The translations under genes and the position numbers were made by a program. DNA of 64,000 nt from the NCBI GenBank assembly GCA_035527715.1, contig DATKZY010000082.1:53041-117040 (forward strand), given 5' to 3'. Origin of the DNA: DSUN01 sp035527715. Its GTDB lineage: Bacteria; Planctomycetota; PUPC01; DSUN01. Positions 49,971 through 57,624 of this stretch are shown piece by piece (position 1 is the first letter of the stretch; the number at the start of each line of letters is the position of its first letter). The notes beneath the pieces are model-generated. The model saw only the letters and a list, made by a program, of their open reading frames with translations, was not told the origin of the DNA and searched no databases.

Positions 49971-50009
49971 GCGGGGGAGGGACTTTCTCGCAGAAAGTCC
50001 CTCCCCCGC
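49971..50009. repeat. perfect 18-bp hairpin after gyrB
   Basis: Arms GCGGGGGAGGGACTTTCT (49971-49988) and its exact complement (49992-50009) around the 3-nt loop CGC, about 45 bp beyond the gyrB stop. A likely end of the replication-gene transcript, although no T-run follows. Confidence 0.65.
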
Positions 50010-50053
50010 ACACCCTCCCCAAAGACTCCTACACTACCCGGCATCGCCGGGGG

Positions 50054-52474
50054 TCAGATGTCCAGGTTCGTGGCCTCGAGGGCGTGGCGCTCGATGAACT
50101 CGCGGCGGGGGGCGACGGCGTTGCCCATGAGGAGGCTGAAGAGCTTGTCGGCCTCCACGGCGTCCTCGAGGCGGACGCGGAGGAGGGTGCGGCTCTCGGG
50201 GCTCATGGTGGTGACGCCAAGCTGGTCGGGGTTCATCTCGCCCAGGCCCTTGTAGCGCTGAATCTGGATGCCCTTCTCGCCCACGGCACGGACGGCTGGG
50301 GCGATCTCGGAGATGCTCTTGAGCGGGACGGCGTCGCTCTCGTACTCGATGCGGAACTTCGGCGGGGCGTCGGGGTCGGGGTCGGGGTAGTAGTCGGCGA
50401 CGAGGAAGCCGTTGTGCTCGAGCTTGGCGAGGGTCTTCTCGATGTCGCGGGCCTCGTGGATTTCGGTGACGGTGACGCCGCCATTGGGGGCGCCGTTGGC
50501 CTCCTGGGCCTCGCCGTTGTCGCGCTCGGCGCCGAGGCGGCCGGCGATCAGGCGCGCCTCCTCCTCGGAGTAGGCGAAGTAGTGCTCGCCGGCCGCGGCG
50601 TGGATGCGGAACATGGGCAGCCGCCCGTCCTCGGGCTTGCGCTGCGCGAGGAAGGCGCGCAGGCTCACGCCGTGCTTGCGGAGCGAGTGCTCGTGGCCCT
50701 CCATCTCGCGCAGGAGCTCGACGAGAGCACGCAAGGCGTTGCCGCTCAGGCGGTGGCCGGTGCCGAGGACGGCGAGGGTCGTGCCGTCCAGCCCCAGCTC
50801 GATGAGGGCGGAGCGGAAATCCTCGTCGGTGAGGTAGTACTGCTCGCGGCTCTTGCGCCGCACGCGGTAGAGCGGGGGCTGGGCCAGGTAGATGTAGCCG
50901 TCGCGGATGAGGTCGGACATGTGGCGGAAGAAGAACGTCAGGAGCAGGGTGCGAATGTGCGCGCCGTCCACGTCGGCGTCGGTCATGATGATGATCTTGC
51001 CGTAGCGGCGCTTGGCGACGTCGAACTCGTCGGCGCCGATGCCGGTGCCGAGGGCGAGGATGAGGGTCTGGATCTCGGTGTGGCTGAGCATCTTGGCGAT
51101 GCGGGCCTTCTCGACGTTGAGGATCTTGCCCTGGAGCGGCAGGATGGCCTGGAACATGGCGTCGCGGCACTGCTTGGCGTTGCCGCCGGCGCTCTGGCCC
51201 TCGACGATGAAGAGCTCGGTGGACTCGACGTCGCGGCTCGAGCAGTCGGCGAGCTTGGTGGGCAGGCTGCCGCTGGAGAGGGCGCTCTTGCGGCGCGTGA
51301 GGTCGCGGGCCTTGCGGGCGCTCTCGCGGGCCTCGGCGGCCAGGGCCGCCTTCTCGGCGATGGACCGCGCGCTCTTGGGGTTCTCCTCGAAGTAGCGGCC
51401 CAAGTGCTCGTTGACGACCGCCTCGACGATGCCCTGGACCTCGCGGTTGCCCAGCTTGGTCTTCGTCTGCCCCTCGAACTGCGGCTCGGGGACCTTGACG
51501 CTGATGACCGCTGTGAGCCCTTCGCGGGTGTCCTCGCCCTGGGGCTGGTTGTCGCCCTTGAGGATGTTCTGGCTCTTCGCGTAGGTGTTCACGGTGCGCG
51601 TGAGGGCGGAGCGGAAGCCGTAGAGGTGGGTGCCGCCCTCGATGGTGTTCACGTTGTTGGCGAAGGAGAAGACGATTTCGTTGTAGCCGTCGTTGTACTG
51701 CATGGCCACCTCGACCATGACGCCCTCCTGCTCCTTGTCGAAGAAGATGACATCCTTGTGCAGGACGTTCTTCCCCTCGTTGAGGTGGCTGACGAAGGCC
51801 GCGATGCCGCCCTCGTAGCAGAACTCGCGATCCTTCTCCGTCCGCTCGTCGCGCAGCGCGATCTTCACGCCGCGGTTCAGGAACGCCAGCTCGCGCATGC
51901 GGTTGGCGATGATGTCGAAGTTGAACGTCGTTTCGGAGAAGACCTCCTTGTCGGGCTTGAAGGTCACCGTGGTGCCGGTGCCCTTGCTCTTGCCGATCAC
52001 CTGGAGCGGCGAGGCGGTCAGGCCGCGCTCGAAGCGCATGTGGTACACCTCGCCTCGCACGCGCACCTCGACGGTGAGCCATTCGCTGAGGGCGTTGACG
52101 ACGGTCACGCCGACTCCGTGCAGCCCGCCCGAGACCTTGTAGGACTGGCGGTCGAACTTTCCCCCCGCGTGGAGCAGGGTCATGATGACCTCGACCGCGG
52201 GTTTGTTCTCCGTGGGATGCAGATCCACGGGGATGCCCCGCCCGTTGTCCGAGATGGTGGCGCTGCCGTCCACGTTGATCCGGACGTTGATTTCGGAGCA
52301 GTAGCCCGCCATGGCCTCATCAATGGCGTTGGCGACGACCTCCTCGATGAGGTGATGGAGGCCCCGGGTGCTGGTGTCCCCAATGTACATGGCGGGGCGG
52401 CGACGCACGCCCTCGATCCCTCGCAGAACCTTGATCTTGGTCGCATCGTAAACCGTATCTGGCGCCGCGGGCAT
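50054..52474 (-). CDS. gyrB: DNA gyrase subunit B
   Basis: 806 aa, full length. The ATPase GHKL domain has AIDEAMAGYCSEINV, ISDNGRGIPVDLHP and VSGGLHGVGVTVVNALS; the transducer region follows; the TOPRIM domain has ELFIVEGQSAGGNAKQ and IMTDADVDGAHIRTL. The C-terminus ends with RYKGLGEMNPDQL and RRRREFIE-like RREFIERHALEA. A domain of about 150 aa between TOPRIM and the tail is the insertion seen in Gram-negative GyrB. It introduces negative supercoils with GyrA (not in the window). Starts one base after the dciA stop. Confidence 0.97.
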   Translation of the reverse strand: MPAAPDTVYDATKIKVLRGIEGVRRRPAMYIGDTSTRGLHHLIEEVVANAIDEAMAGYCSEINVRINVDGSATISDNGRGIPVDLHPTENKPAVEVIMTLLHAGGKFDRQSYKVSGGLHGVGVTVVNALSEWLTVEVRVRGEVYHMRFERGLTASPLQVIGKSKGTGTTVTFKPDKEVFSETTFNFDIIANRMRELAFLNRGVKIALRDERTEKDREFCYEGGIAAFVSHLNEGKNVLHKDVIFFDKEQEGVMVEVAMQYNDGYNEIVFSFANNVNTIEGGTHLYGFRSALTRTVNTYAKSQNILKGDNQPQGEDTREGLTAVISVKVPEPQFEGQTKTKLGNREVQGIVEAVVNEHLGRYFEENPKSARSIAEKAALAAEARESARKARDLTRRKSALSSGSLPTKLADCSSRDVESTELFIVEGQSAGGNAKQCRDAMFQAILPLQGKILNVEKARIAKMLSHTEIQTLILALGTGIGADEFDVAKRRYGKIIIMTDADVDGAHIRTLLLTFFFRHMSDLIRDGYIYLAQPPLYRVRRKSREQYYLTDEDFRSALIELGLDGTTLAVLGTGHRLSGNALRALVELLREMEGHEHSLRKHGVSLRAFLAQRKPEDGRLPMFRIHAAAGEHYFAYSEEEARLIAGRLGAERDNGEAQEANGAPNGGVTVTEIHEARDIEKTLAKLEHNGFLVADYYPDPDPDAPPKFRIEYESDAVPLKSISEIAPAVRAVGEKGIQIQRYKGLGEMNPDQLGVTTMSPESRTLLRVRLEDAVEADKLFSLLMGNAVAPRREFIERHALEATNLDI

Positions 52475-52475
52475 G

Positions 52476-52793
52476 CTACCTCCTGTGGGGTGGTGCAGGA
52501 CGGAACACGATATCTCGAATCAGGACTCCGGGCACCCTCGACCGGAGTTCCTTGAGCAGTCCTCCCTTGTGAAACGTTCGAAGCTCGTGCAGGTGAGCCG
52601 CGGAGTCGACATCCACGTAGAGCTTATAGTGTGCCAGGCCGGCGACCCGCGTGTGGGGCAGAATCTCTGGGCCGACGATGTCCTCCCACGCGCTGTAAAC
52701 CTCAAGGTGCTTGAGCCTCCCTGCCAGGCCGCCCACATCGAGGAAGCCGCTCAGTATGTCGCCAATCCGTTCGGCGCCCGCCTTTCTCTTCAT
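52476..52793 (-). CDS. dciA: DciA-like replicative helicase loader (DUF721)
   Basis: 105 aa with the DUF721 pattern: RIGDILSGFLDVGGLAGRL, the WxxIVGPxIxxHT phrase (AWEDIVGPEILPHTRV), and the KH-like strand LYVDVDSAAHLHELR. DciA loads the DnaB helicase in bacteria without DnaC or DnaI. It overlaps the dnaN stop by 4 nt (ATGA-type coupling) and is followed directly by gyrB. It occupies the position that recF has in many genomes. Confidence 0.9.
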   Translation of the reverse strand: MKRKAGAERIGDILSGFLDVGGLAGRLKHLEVYSAWEDIVGPEILPHTRVAGLAHYKLYVDVDSAAHLHELRTFHKGGLLKELRSRVPGVLIRDIVFRPAPPHRR

Positions 52794-53893
52794 TCTCGGC
52801 TGACCGGCATGACGACGTAGAGGAAATCCTTCCCTGCACGCAACAGCCCTGCACTGGCTGAGTCGCGGAACTCCATGCGTACCGACTCTTCCTCCAGCAC
52901 GCGCAGGAAGTCGGTGAGGAACTCTGGGTTGAAGCTGATCTGGACGTCACCCGCAGCATACTCGATCGGCAGCTTCACCCGGGCTTCCCCTGTCTCTGGC
53001 GCAGAGGACCGAACCTCCAACTCGTTGTTTCCGAAGGCCAACGTGACCGAGCTGGAGTCCTGGCTGGTCACCAGTGCGGCCCGCCGCACAGCGGAGTAGA
53101 ACCGCTCGCGACCCAGATCCACCTTCTTGTCGTTATCCTTAGGGATCACGCTGTCATAGGGTGGGAAGTGGCCCTCTACCAAGCGGGTGGACACGGTTGC
53201 TCGTTGCGTCTTGGCAACGATCTGGTTCTCGCCAATGCTCAGCCGAATCTTGTCGTCCTCGTCCACAAGAGCCTTGATGATCTCATCCAGTGCCTTGGTG
53301 GGAACAATCACGGACTCATCGGCCCCACTGCGGTTCTTGCTCTTCTTCTCTATGTGGGCCAGCCGGCGGCCATCCGTCGCCACCATCTCTACCTTATTCG
53401 GGCGGATTACCACCAGCACGCCATTGAGCGCGTACCGATGCTTCCCTTTGTGAGCAGCAAACGATGTCTTCGTCACCATCTCCACGAAATCCTTGCGATC
53501 GAACACATACGCCTTGTCCTCTTCGAAGGCGGGAAACTCAGGAAATTCCTCCGCAACCTCCGTGGGCAGACGGAACTCGCTATCCGATCCCGTGATCACA
53601 CAATGGCCATCCTCGCTCCGGATCTCGACCGTTTCATCTGCCGTCTCACGAAGGATCGAAGCGACCCGCGCCTGCGGCACGGCAAGCCGTCCCTCCTCGA
53701 TGATCTCCGCACCCTGAACATCCAGGCGGATGCCGATCTCGAGGTCCGTGGCACCCAACTCGACCCGCCCCTTCTCTGCGCAGAGAAGCACGTCTGCAAG
53801 GATTGGCCTCGTTGGCCTCTGCTGCACCACGCTTCCTGCCAGTTGGAACGCCGTGTGAAGCATAGCCGTTTGACACTTGATCTTCATTGCCAA
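52790..53893 (-). CDS. dnaN: DNA polymerase III sliding clamp
   Basis: 367 aa, three-domain beta clamp. MKIKCQTAMLHTAFQLAGSVV at the start, RPILADVLLCAEKGRVEL, the central YALNGVLVVIRPNKVEMVATDGRRLA, and the C-terminal DFLYVVMPVSRE which provides the conserved VMPV/PMR end. It tethers the polymerase as a dimer. The start could be at 53893 or 53887 (MAMKIK). Preceded by its own promoter at 53961-53988. Confidence 0.97.
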   Translation of the reverse strand: MAMKIKCQTAMLHTAFQLAGSVVQQRPTRPILADVLLCAEKGRVELGATDLEIGIRLDVQGAEIIEEGRLAVPQARVASILRETADETVEIRSEDGHCVITGSDSEFRLPTEVAEEFPEFPAFEEDKAYVFDRKDFVEMVTKTSFAAHKGKHRYALNGVLVVIRPNKVEMVATDGRRLAHIEKKSKNRSGADESVIVPTKALDEIIKALVDEDDKIRLSIGENQIVAKTQRATVSTRLVEGHFPPYDSVIPKDNDKKVDLGRERFYSAVRRAALVTSQDSSSVTLAFGNNELEVRSSAPETGEARVKLPIEYAAGDVQISFNPEFLTDFLRVLEEESVRMEFRDSASAGLLRAGKDFLYVVMPVSRE

Positions 53894-54236
53894 CTGACCT
53901 CCAGTCGGTGTGCCAGGATAGGGACGATCGAAGCAGGAAACGCAGCTCCTGCATTCTTCTAGTCTACCATGTTAGACATGAAAAGCAAATAAGAAGATGC
54001 CCTCTGGGTATGTGGGACAATGGTTGAGAAAGCAGTGGAAGTCCTTGCCGCATAGCAGGTTGTGATTGTGACGTGTATGTTGATAGATGGGGGTACCTGG
54101 TGGCTGATGCGTGTGTGGAGAGGCAATTTACCCCCGCTGTTCCCCTGCCTCTCAGGGAAGGTGCTGGGGGAGGGGGAAAGGGGTTGAGAAGAGGCACGGT
54201 AAACCCTCTCGTGTGGCTCAGGAAACCCACAGGTTG
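53894..54236. other. dnaA-dnaN intergenic region
   Basis: 343 bp between dnaA stop and dnaN start, AT-richer than its surroundings. It holds the dnaN promoter, an imperfect palindrome over it, and a small hairpin-forming stretch (CCCCTGCCTCTCAGGG, about 54135). Weak DnaA-box-like words occur (TGTTGATAG near 54078, TGTGGAGAG near 54116), but no cluster. No small gene is supported. Confidence 0.5.
53961..53988 (-). promoter_or_regulatory. predicted dnaN promoter with overlapping palindrome
   Basis: Minus strand TTGCTT (53983-53988), 16-nt spacer, TAGACT (53961-53966). The spacer and -10 region form GTCTAACATGGTAGAC (53962-53977), a palindrome at 14 of 16 positions, placed as an operator would be. 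Confidence 0.6.
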
Positions 54237-55643
54237 CTAAGGTGCCGTCTGCCGCTTGCTGCGCAGTTGGCCTGTAAGATGCTCGATCATGTCAGCAAAG
54301 GATGGATCCGCTTCTGCAAGCTTGCGAACGCGGTTACAGGCATGCATGACGGTGGTGTGATCGCGGCCCCCAAAGTACCCGCCGATCTCCTCGAGCGAGT
54401 GGCGGGTAAGTATGCGCGTGAGGTGCATGGCGATCTGCCGTGGCAGTGCGATGGACTGTGAGCGTCTCTTCGACTGAAGGTCCGAGAGTTTGATGTGAAA
54501 ATGGGCCATCACGACCTTGATGATGTCGTCAACTGTGATGGTCGGCGGAATGTGGTTGACAGTGTCGCGGAGGGCATCACGGGTCAATTGCAGATCCACC
54601 GGGCGGTTGGTCAGAGAAGAGAAGGCGACGACCTTAACCACTGCTCCTTCGAGGTCGCGGACGCTTGTGTCCACGTTCTCAGCGATGAAACGCAGAACCT
54701 CGTCGGGGAGAATGCGGCCGCGCAATTGTGCCTTCTTCTTGAGGATAGCCAGGCGCATCTCGTAGGAGGGAAGGTCTACACGCGCAACGAGACCCCACTT
54801 GAAGCGCGACACGAGGCGCTCTTCGAGCTTCGTGAGTTCCTGCGGCGGGCTGTCACTCGAGAGGACGATCTGCTTCCCCGCGTTGTAGAGAGCATTGAAG
54901 GTGTGGAAGAACTCTTCCTGTGTCACCTCGCGCGCGCCCTTGCACAGGAAATGGATGTCGTCAATGAGCAGCACATCCTTGTTGCGGTAGACCCCGCGGA
55001 ACTTCTCTCGTTCGTTATTCTGCACGGCCGAGATGAAGTGGTTCATGAAGTTTTCGCACGAGAGGTACAGCAGATCCAGGTCGGGGCGAAGTTCGAGCAA
55101 CTGGTGGGTGATGGCCTGGATCAGGTGGGTTTTGCCGAGACCCACGCCACCGTGGAGGAAGAACGGGTTATAGGCCTGCCCCGGATTCTCCGCAATGGCC
55201 CGCGCGGCCGCGTGAGCCACGACGTTCGACGCTCCCGCCACGAACGTGCTGAAGACATACTGCTTGTTCAGCCGCGAGGTCCAGTCCGTCGGGTAGTAGC
55301 GGCGTGGTTCGGGGCGCGAGCTGAGTGTTGCCGGCCTGGGCGAAGGAGACGGAGGCGACGGAGCCGGGGGTGCGCCCTGGTCGGGCGCCCCTGGGGCCTC
55401 GTGGACCACGAAGTCGACGGCGGGGCGATTCCCGGTGACCGCCAGCACCGCGCGCTGGATGGTTTCGACGTAGTGACGCTTCATCCACGCGTGGAAGAAG
55501 CTGTTCGGCACCCGCAGGGTGAGCGCCTGCGGGGAGAGTTCGGCGACCTCGACGTTGCGGAACCACGTGTCGAACTGCTGAGAACGGACGTTTCGCTCGA
55601 TTTCCTGAAGGATAGCAGGCCAGGTGGAATCCTGTGGTGCCAT
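54237..55643 (-). CDS. dnaA: chromosomal replication initiator DnaA
   Basis: 468 aa from the ATG at 55643; a GTG 36 nt upstream is an alternative. Domain I (WPAILQEIERNVRSQQFDTW), a Pro-rich domain II, AAA+ domain III with Walker A GGVGLGKTHL, Walker B LLIDDIHFL and sensor phrases, and domain IV with the signature GGRDHTTVMHACNRV. It binds DnaA boxes and opens the origin. Typical gene order with dnaN next on the same strand. Confidence 0.97.
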   Translation of the reverse strand: MAPQDSTWPAILQEIERNVRSQQFDTWFRNVEVAELSPQALTLRVPNSFFHAWMKRHYVETIQRAVLAVTGNRPAVDFVVHEAPGAPDQGAPPAPSPPSPSPRPATLSSRPEPRRYYPTDWTSRLNKQYVFSTFVAGASNVVAHAAARAIAENPGQAYNPFFLHGGVGLGKTHLIQAITHQLLELRPDLDLLYLSCENFMNHFISAVQNNEREKFRGVYRNKDVLLIDDIHFLCKGAREVTQEEFFHTFNALYNAGKQIVLSSDSPPQELTKLEERLVSRFKWGLVARVDLPSYEMRLAILKKKAQLRGRILPDEVLRFIAENVDTSVRDLEGAVVKVVAFSSLTNRPVDLQLTRDALRDTVNHIPPTITVDDIIKVVMAHFHIKLSDLQSKRRSQSIALPRQIAMHLTRILTRHSLEEIGGYFGGRDHTTVMHACNRVRKLAEADPSFADMIEHLTGQLRSKRQTAP

Positions 55644-56156
55644 GGGTGCGTTACCTTTCCCCTGCAAGGGCTTTTCCACACCCTACCCACAGCATTCGGG
55701 CGGCGTGTCGCTCGGACGGCAGGTGGAACTACACCCTGGCCCTCGTCCTCGCTCCCAGAGAAGTGCGCCCCCGCCTCCCCTACGTAGGCCACTGCGCCAG
55801 AAGGACTTACGAGGGCAGGAACGAAGAAGAGCGTCCCGGAGGACGGGTGGAGTTGCCGAGCGAACCCAACGCCTTCGCGAACACTGCTCTCAGGTAGCAG
55901 ATAGCTTTATGCACAATGCCGCCCGTGCGGCAACGCGGCAGTTCATCGTAGCGCCAGGAGAAAAAAAGTCAACACCGAAAAGAGGGGATTTCGCGCGCGC
56001 CACGCGCGACCCCCTGCGTGATCCGCCACAAGCGTATTAGAATTCCGCGAATACCGCGCATGGATTTTTTTCCGTACACCTGCGGCACCCACGCGTTTTC
56101 CACCGACTGTGCACAGGCACGCGCTGCGCGCGCTTTTGCGCGCGCGCCGGCGCGGC
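55644..56156. other. likely origin region upstream of dnaA
   Basis: 513 bp without a gene. Contains an exact DnaA box TTATGCACA (55907-55915), a near-box TTTTCCACA (55673-55681) and TTTTCCACC (56095-56103), A- or T-rich runs (55961-55985 and 56064-56070), and alternating GCGC tracts near 55995-56010 and 56125-56150. Together with the dnaA-dnaN-dciA-gyrB order this is the best origin candidate in the window. Only two good boxes were found, so the call is tentative. Confidence 0.5.
55945..55972 (-). promoter_or_regulatory. predicted dnaA promoter
   Basis: Minus strand TTGACT (55967-55972), 16-nt spacer containing a T-run, TACGAT (55945-55950). The leader would be about 295 nt and includes the DnaA box at 55907, which would allow autorepression. 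Confidence 0.5.
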
Positions 56157-56423
56157 TCACCGCCGGCGCTTTTTCTTGTGTCTCGATGTCTCCGGCTCCT
56201 CGGGGCGCTGCCCTCGCACCCGCGCCATCATGCACTGCCAACCGTGCGACAGGATGTAGAGTAGACTCAGCAGGAAAGCGAACGACGCGATCCCCGTGTC
56301 CGCGCCCGGCAGCAGATGGCGCGCGTGGCCCGTCACGGGGTCCGGCCCCAGCCAGAACGCATCCAGGAGGAACGCGGCGACCACCGCGAGCGAGAGATCG
56401 AACTTCCACGTCCAGAGCTTCAA
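56157..56423 (-). CDS. small membrane protein
   Basis: 88 aa; TTG start with GAGGAGGGG 5 nt ahead. Two hydrophobic helices (FDLSLAVVAAFLLDAFWLG at about 8-26 and IASFAFLLSLLYILSHGW at about 45-62) and a basic tail rich in Arg and Lys (HKKKRRR). No known family. Located upstream of the probable origin on the dnaA strand. The basic cytoplasmic tail could touch DNA or membrane lipids, but nothing supports this beyond composition. Confidence 0.55.
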   Translation of the reverse strand: MKLWTWKFDLSLAVVAAFLLDAFWLGPDPVTGHARHLLPGADTGIASFAFLLSLLYILSHGWQCMMARVRGQRPEEPETSRHKKKRRR

Positions 56424-56590
56424 ATCGCCCCTCCTCGCGGTTCCTTGGCGGCGCTTTGGTCAGGTCGAAGCCATCGAGCCATGTCGCGTCCTTCCTGCCA
56501 CCTCCACGCCGGGCATCATTCGCCACGGATTATAAGCCGCCCCCCGGCCCCGATCAAGCCCGCAAGCCCTCCGCCCCGACGAGCGCGGGC

Positions 56591-56622
56591 ACCGTCGCGC
56601 TTTCGCGCGAAAGCGCGACGGT
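56591..56622. repeat. perfect 32-nt palindrome
   Basis: ACCGTCGCGCTTTCGC (56591-56606) followed at once by its exact reverse complement (56607-56622). It lies between the divergent genes at 56423 and 56740. The rest of 56424-56683 shows no gene. Confidence 0.7.
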
Positions 56623-56683
56623 CCCGCGCCCTTCGCCCTCCGCCTCCCCAGCGCGCTCGTCCTCTGCCCCCCAACACCGCTCG

Positions 56684-56712
56684 TTGACAGATACTGCGCC
56701 CGGCGCTACCAT
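56684..56712 (+). promoter_or_regulatory. predicted promoter of the amidohydrolase operon
   Basis: TTGACA (56684-56689), 17-nt spacer, TACCAT (56707-56712), 27 bp before the ATG; AAGGAGG follows as ribosome site. Confidence 0.7.
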
Positions 56713-56739
56713 CGCTCCTGAGCGAAGGAGGCGGCGCGA

Positions 56740-57624
56740 ATGATAGACGTGCATGCTCACATCGGGCGATGCGGGAAGCGGCGAAGCGATACGCTCTCCG
56801 CAGAGCAGCTCATCGGGAAGATGGACGCCTGGGGCATCGAGCGGGCGTGCGTGCTGCCCCTCCACGACAACGCCGAGGGCTGGTATCTCGGGAACACGAC
56901 CGAGGAGGTGATCGCCGCCTGCGAGCGCTTCCCCGGCCGCCTCATCCCCTTCTGCCTCATTGACCCGCGATTCGGCGACAACAGCCCGACGACCGACTTC
57001 CGCAACCTCCTCGCCGAGTACAAGGAGCGCGGCTGCAAGGGCCTCGGCGAGTTCCTGCCCAACCTGCTCTTCGACGACCCCCGCTGCCTCAACCTCTACG
57101 CCCAGGCGGGCGAGGCGGGCCTGCCCGTGCTCTTCGACATGATGCCCCAGCTCGGCGGCATGTACGGCGTCGTGGACGACCCCGGCCTGCCGCGCCTCGA
57201 CCGCTGTCTCCGCGATTTGCCCCAGACCGTCTTCATCGGCCACGGCCCCGCCTTCTGGGCCGACATCTCGGGCGACGTCTTGCCCGAACAGCGCCGCGGC
57301 TACCCCAAAGGCCCCGTCGCCCCGGGCGGCGCCGTGCCGCGCCTGATGGCGGCCTACCCGAATCTCTGGGCCGACCTGTCGGCCGGCAGCGGCCACAACG
57401 CCCTCACCCGCGACCCCGCCATCGGCATCAAGTTCCTCGACCGCTTCCAGGACAAATTGCTCTTCGGCACCGACGTCCTGCGCCACGACCAAACCGAGAC
57501 CGACGTCCCCATCGTCGGCCTCATGCGTCGCCTCCTCGCCGAAGGCGACCTCACCCCCGCCGCTCACGCCAAGATCGCCCGCGAGAATGCCGTCAGACTG
57601 TTGGGCTTGGAGCCATCGCGATGA
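56740..57624 (+). CDS. amidohydrolase-family metal hydrolase
   Basis: 294 aa TIM-barrel amidohydrolase_2 type. Metal ligands HAH at residues 5-7 (MIDVHAHIG), later FIGHGPAFW and the C-terminal Asp in LLFGTDVLRHD. These proteins hydrolyse C-N or decarboxylate C-C bonds of small acids; the substrate is not evident. First gene of a coupled operon: its stop overlaps the next ATG by 4 nt. Confidence 0.88.
   Translation: MIDVHAHIGRCGKRRSDTLSAEQLIGKMDAWGIERACVLPLHDNAEGWYLGNTTEEVIAACERFPGRLIPFCLIDPRFGDNSPTTDFRNLLAEYKERGCKGLGEFLPNLLFDDPRCLNLYAQAGEAGLPVLFDMMPQLGGMYGVVDDPGLPRLDRCLRDLPQTVFIGHGPAFWADISGDVLPEQRRGYPKGPVAPGGAVPRLMAAYPNLWADLSAGSGHNALTRDPAIGIKFLDRFQDKLLFGTDVLRHDQTETDVPIVGLMRRLLAEGDLTPAAHAKIARENAVRLLGLEPSR

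Noticed and set aside
49766..52555. 929-codon plus-strand frame opposite gyrB
   Set aside because: Antisense of a conserved gene; rich in GLDxGVAD-like repeats created by reversed gyrB codons.
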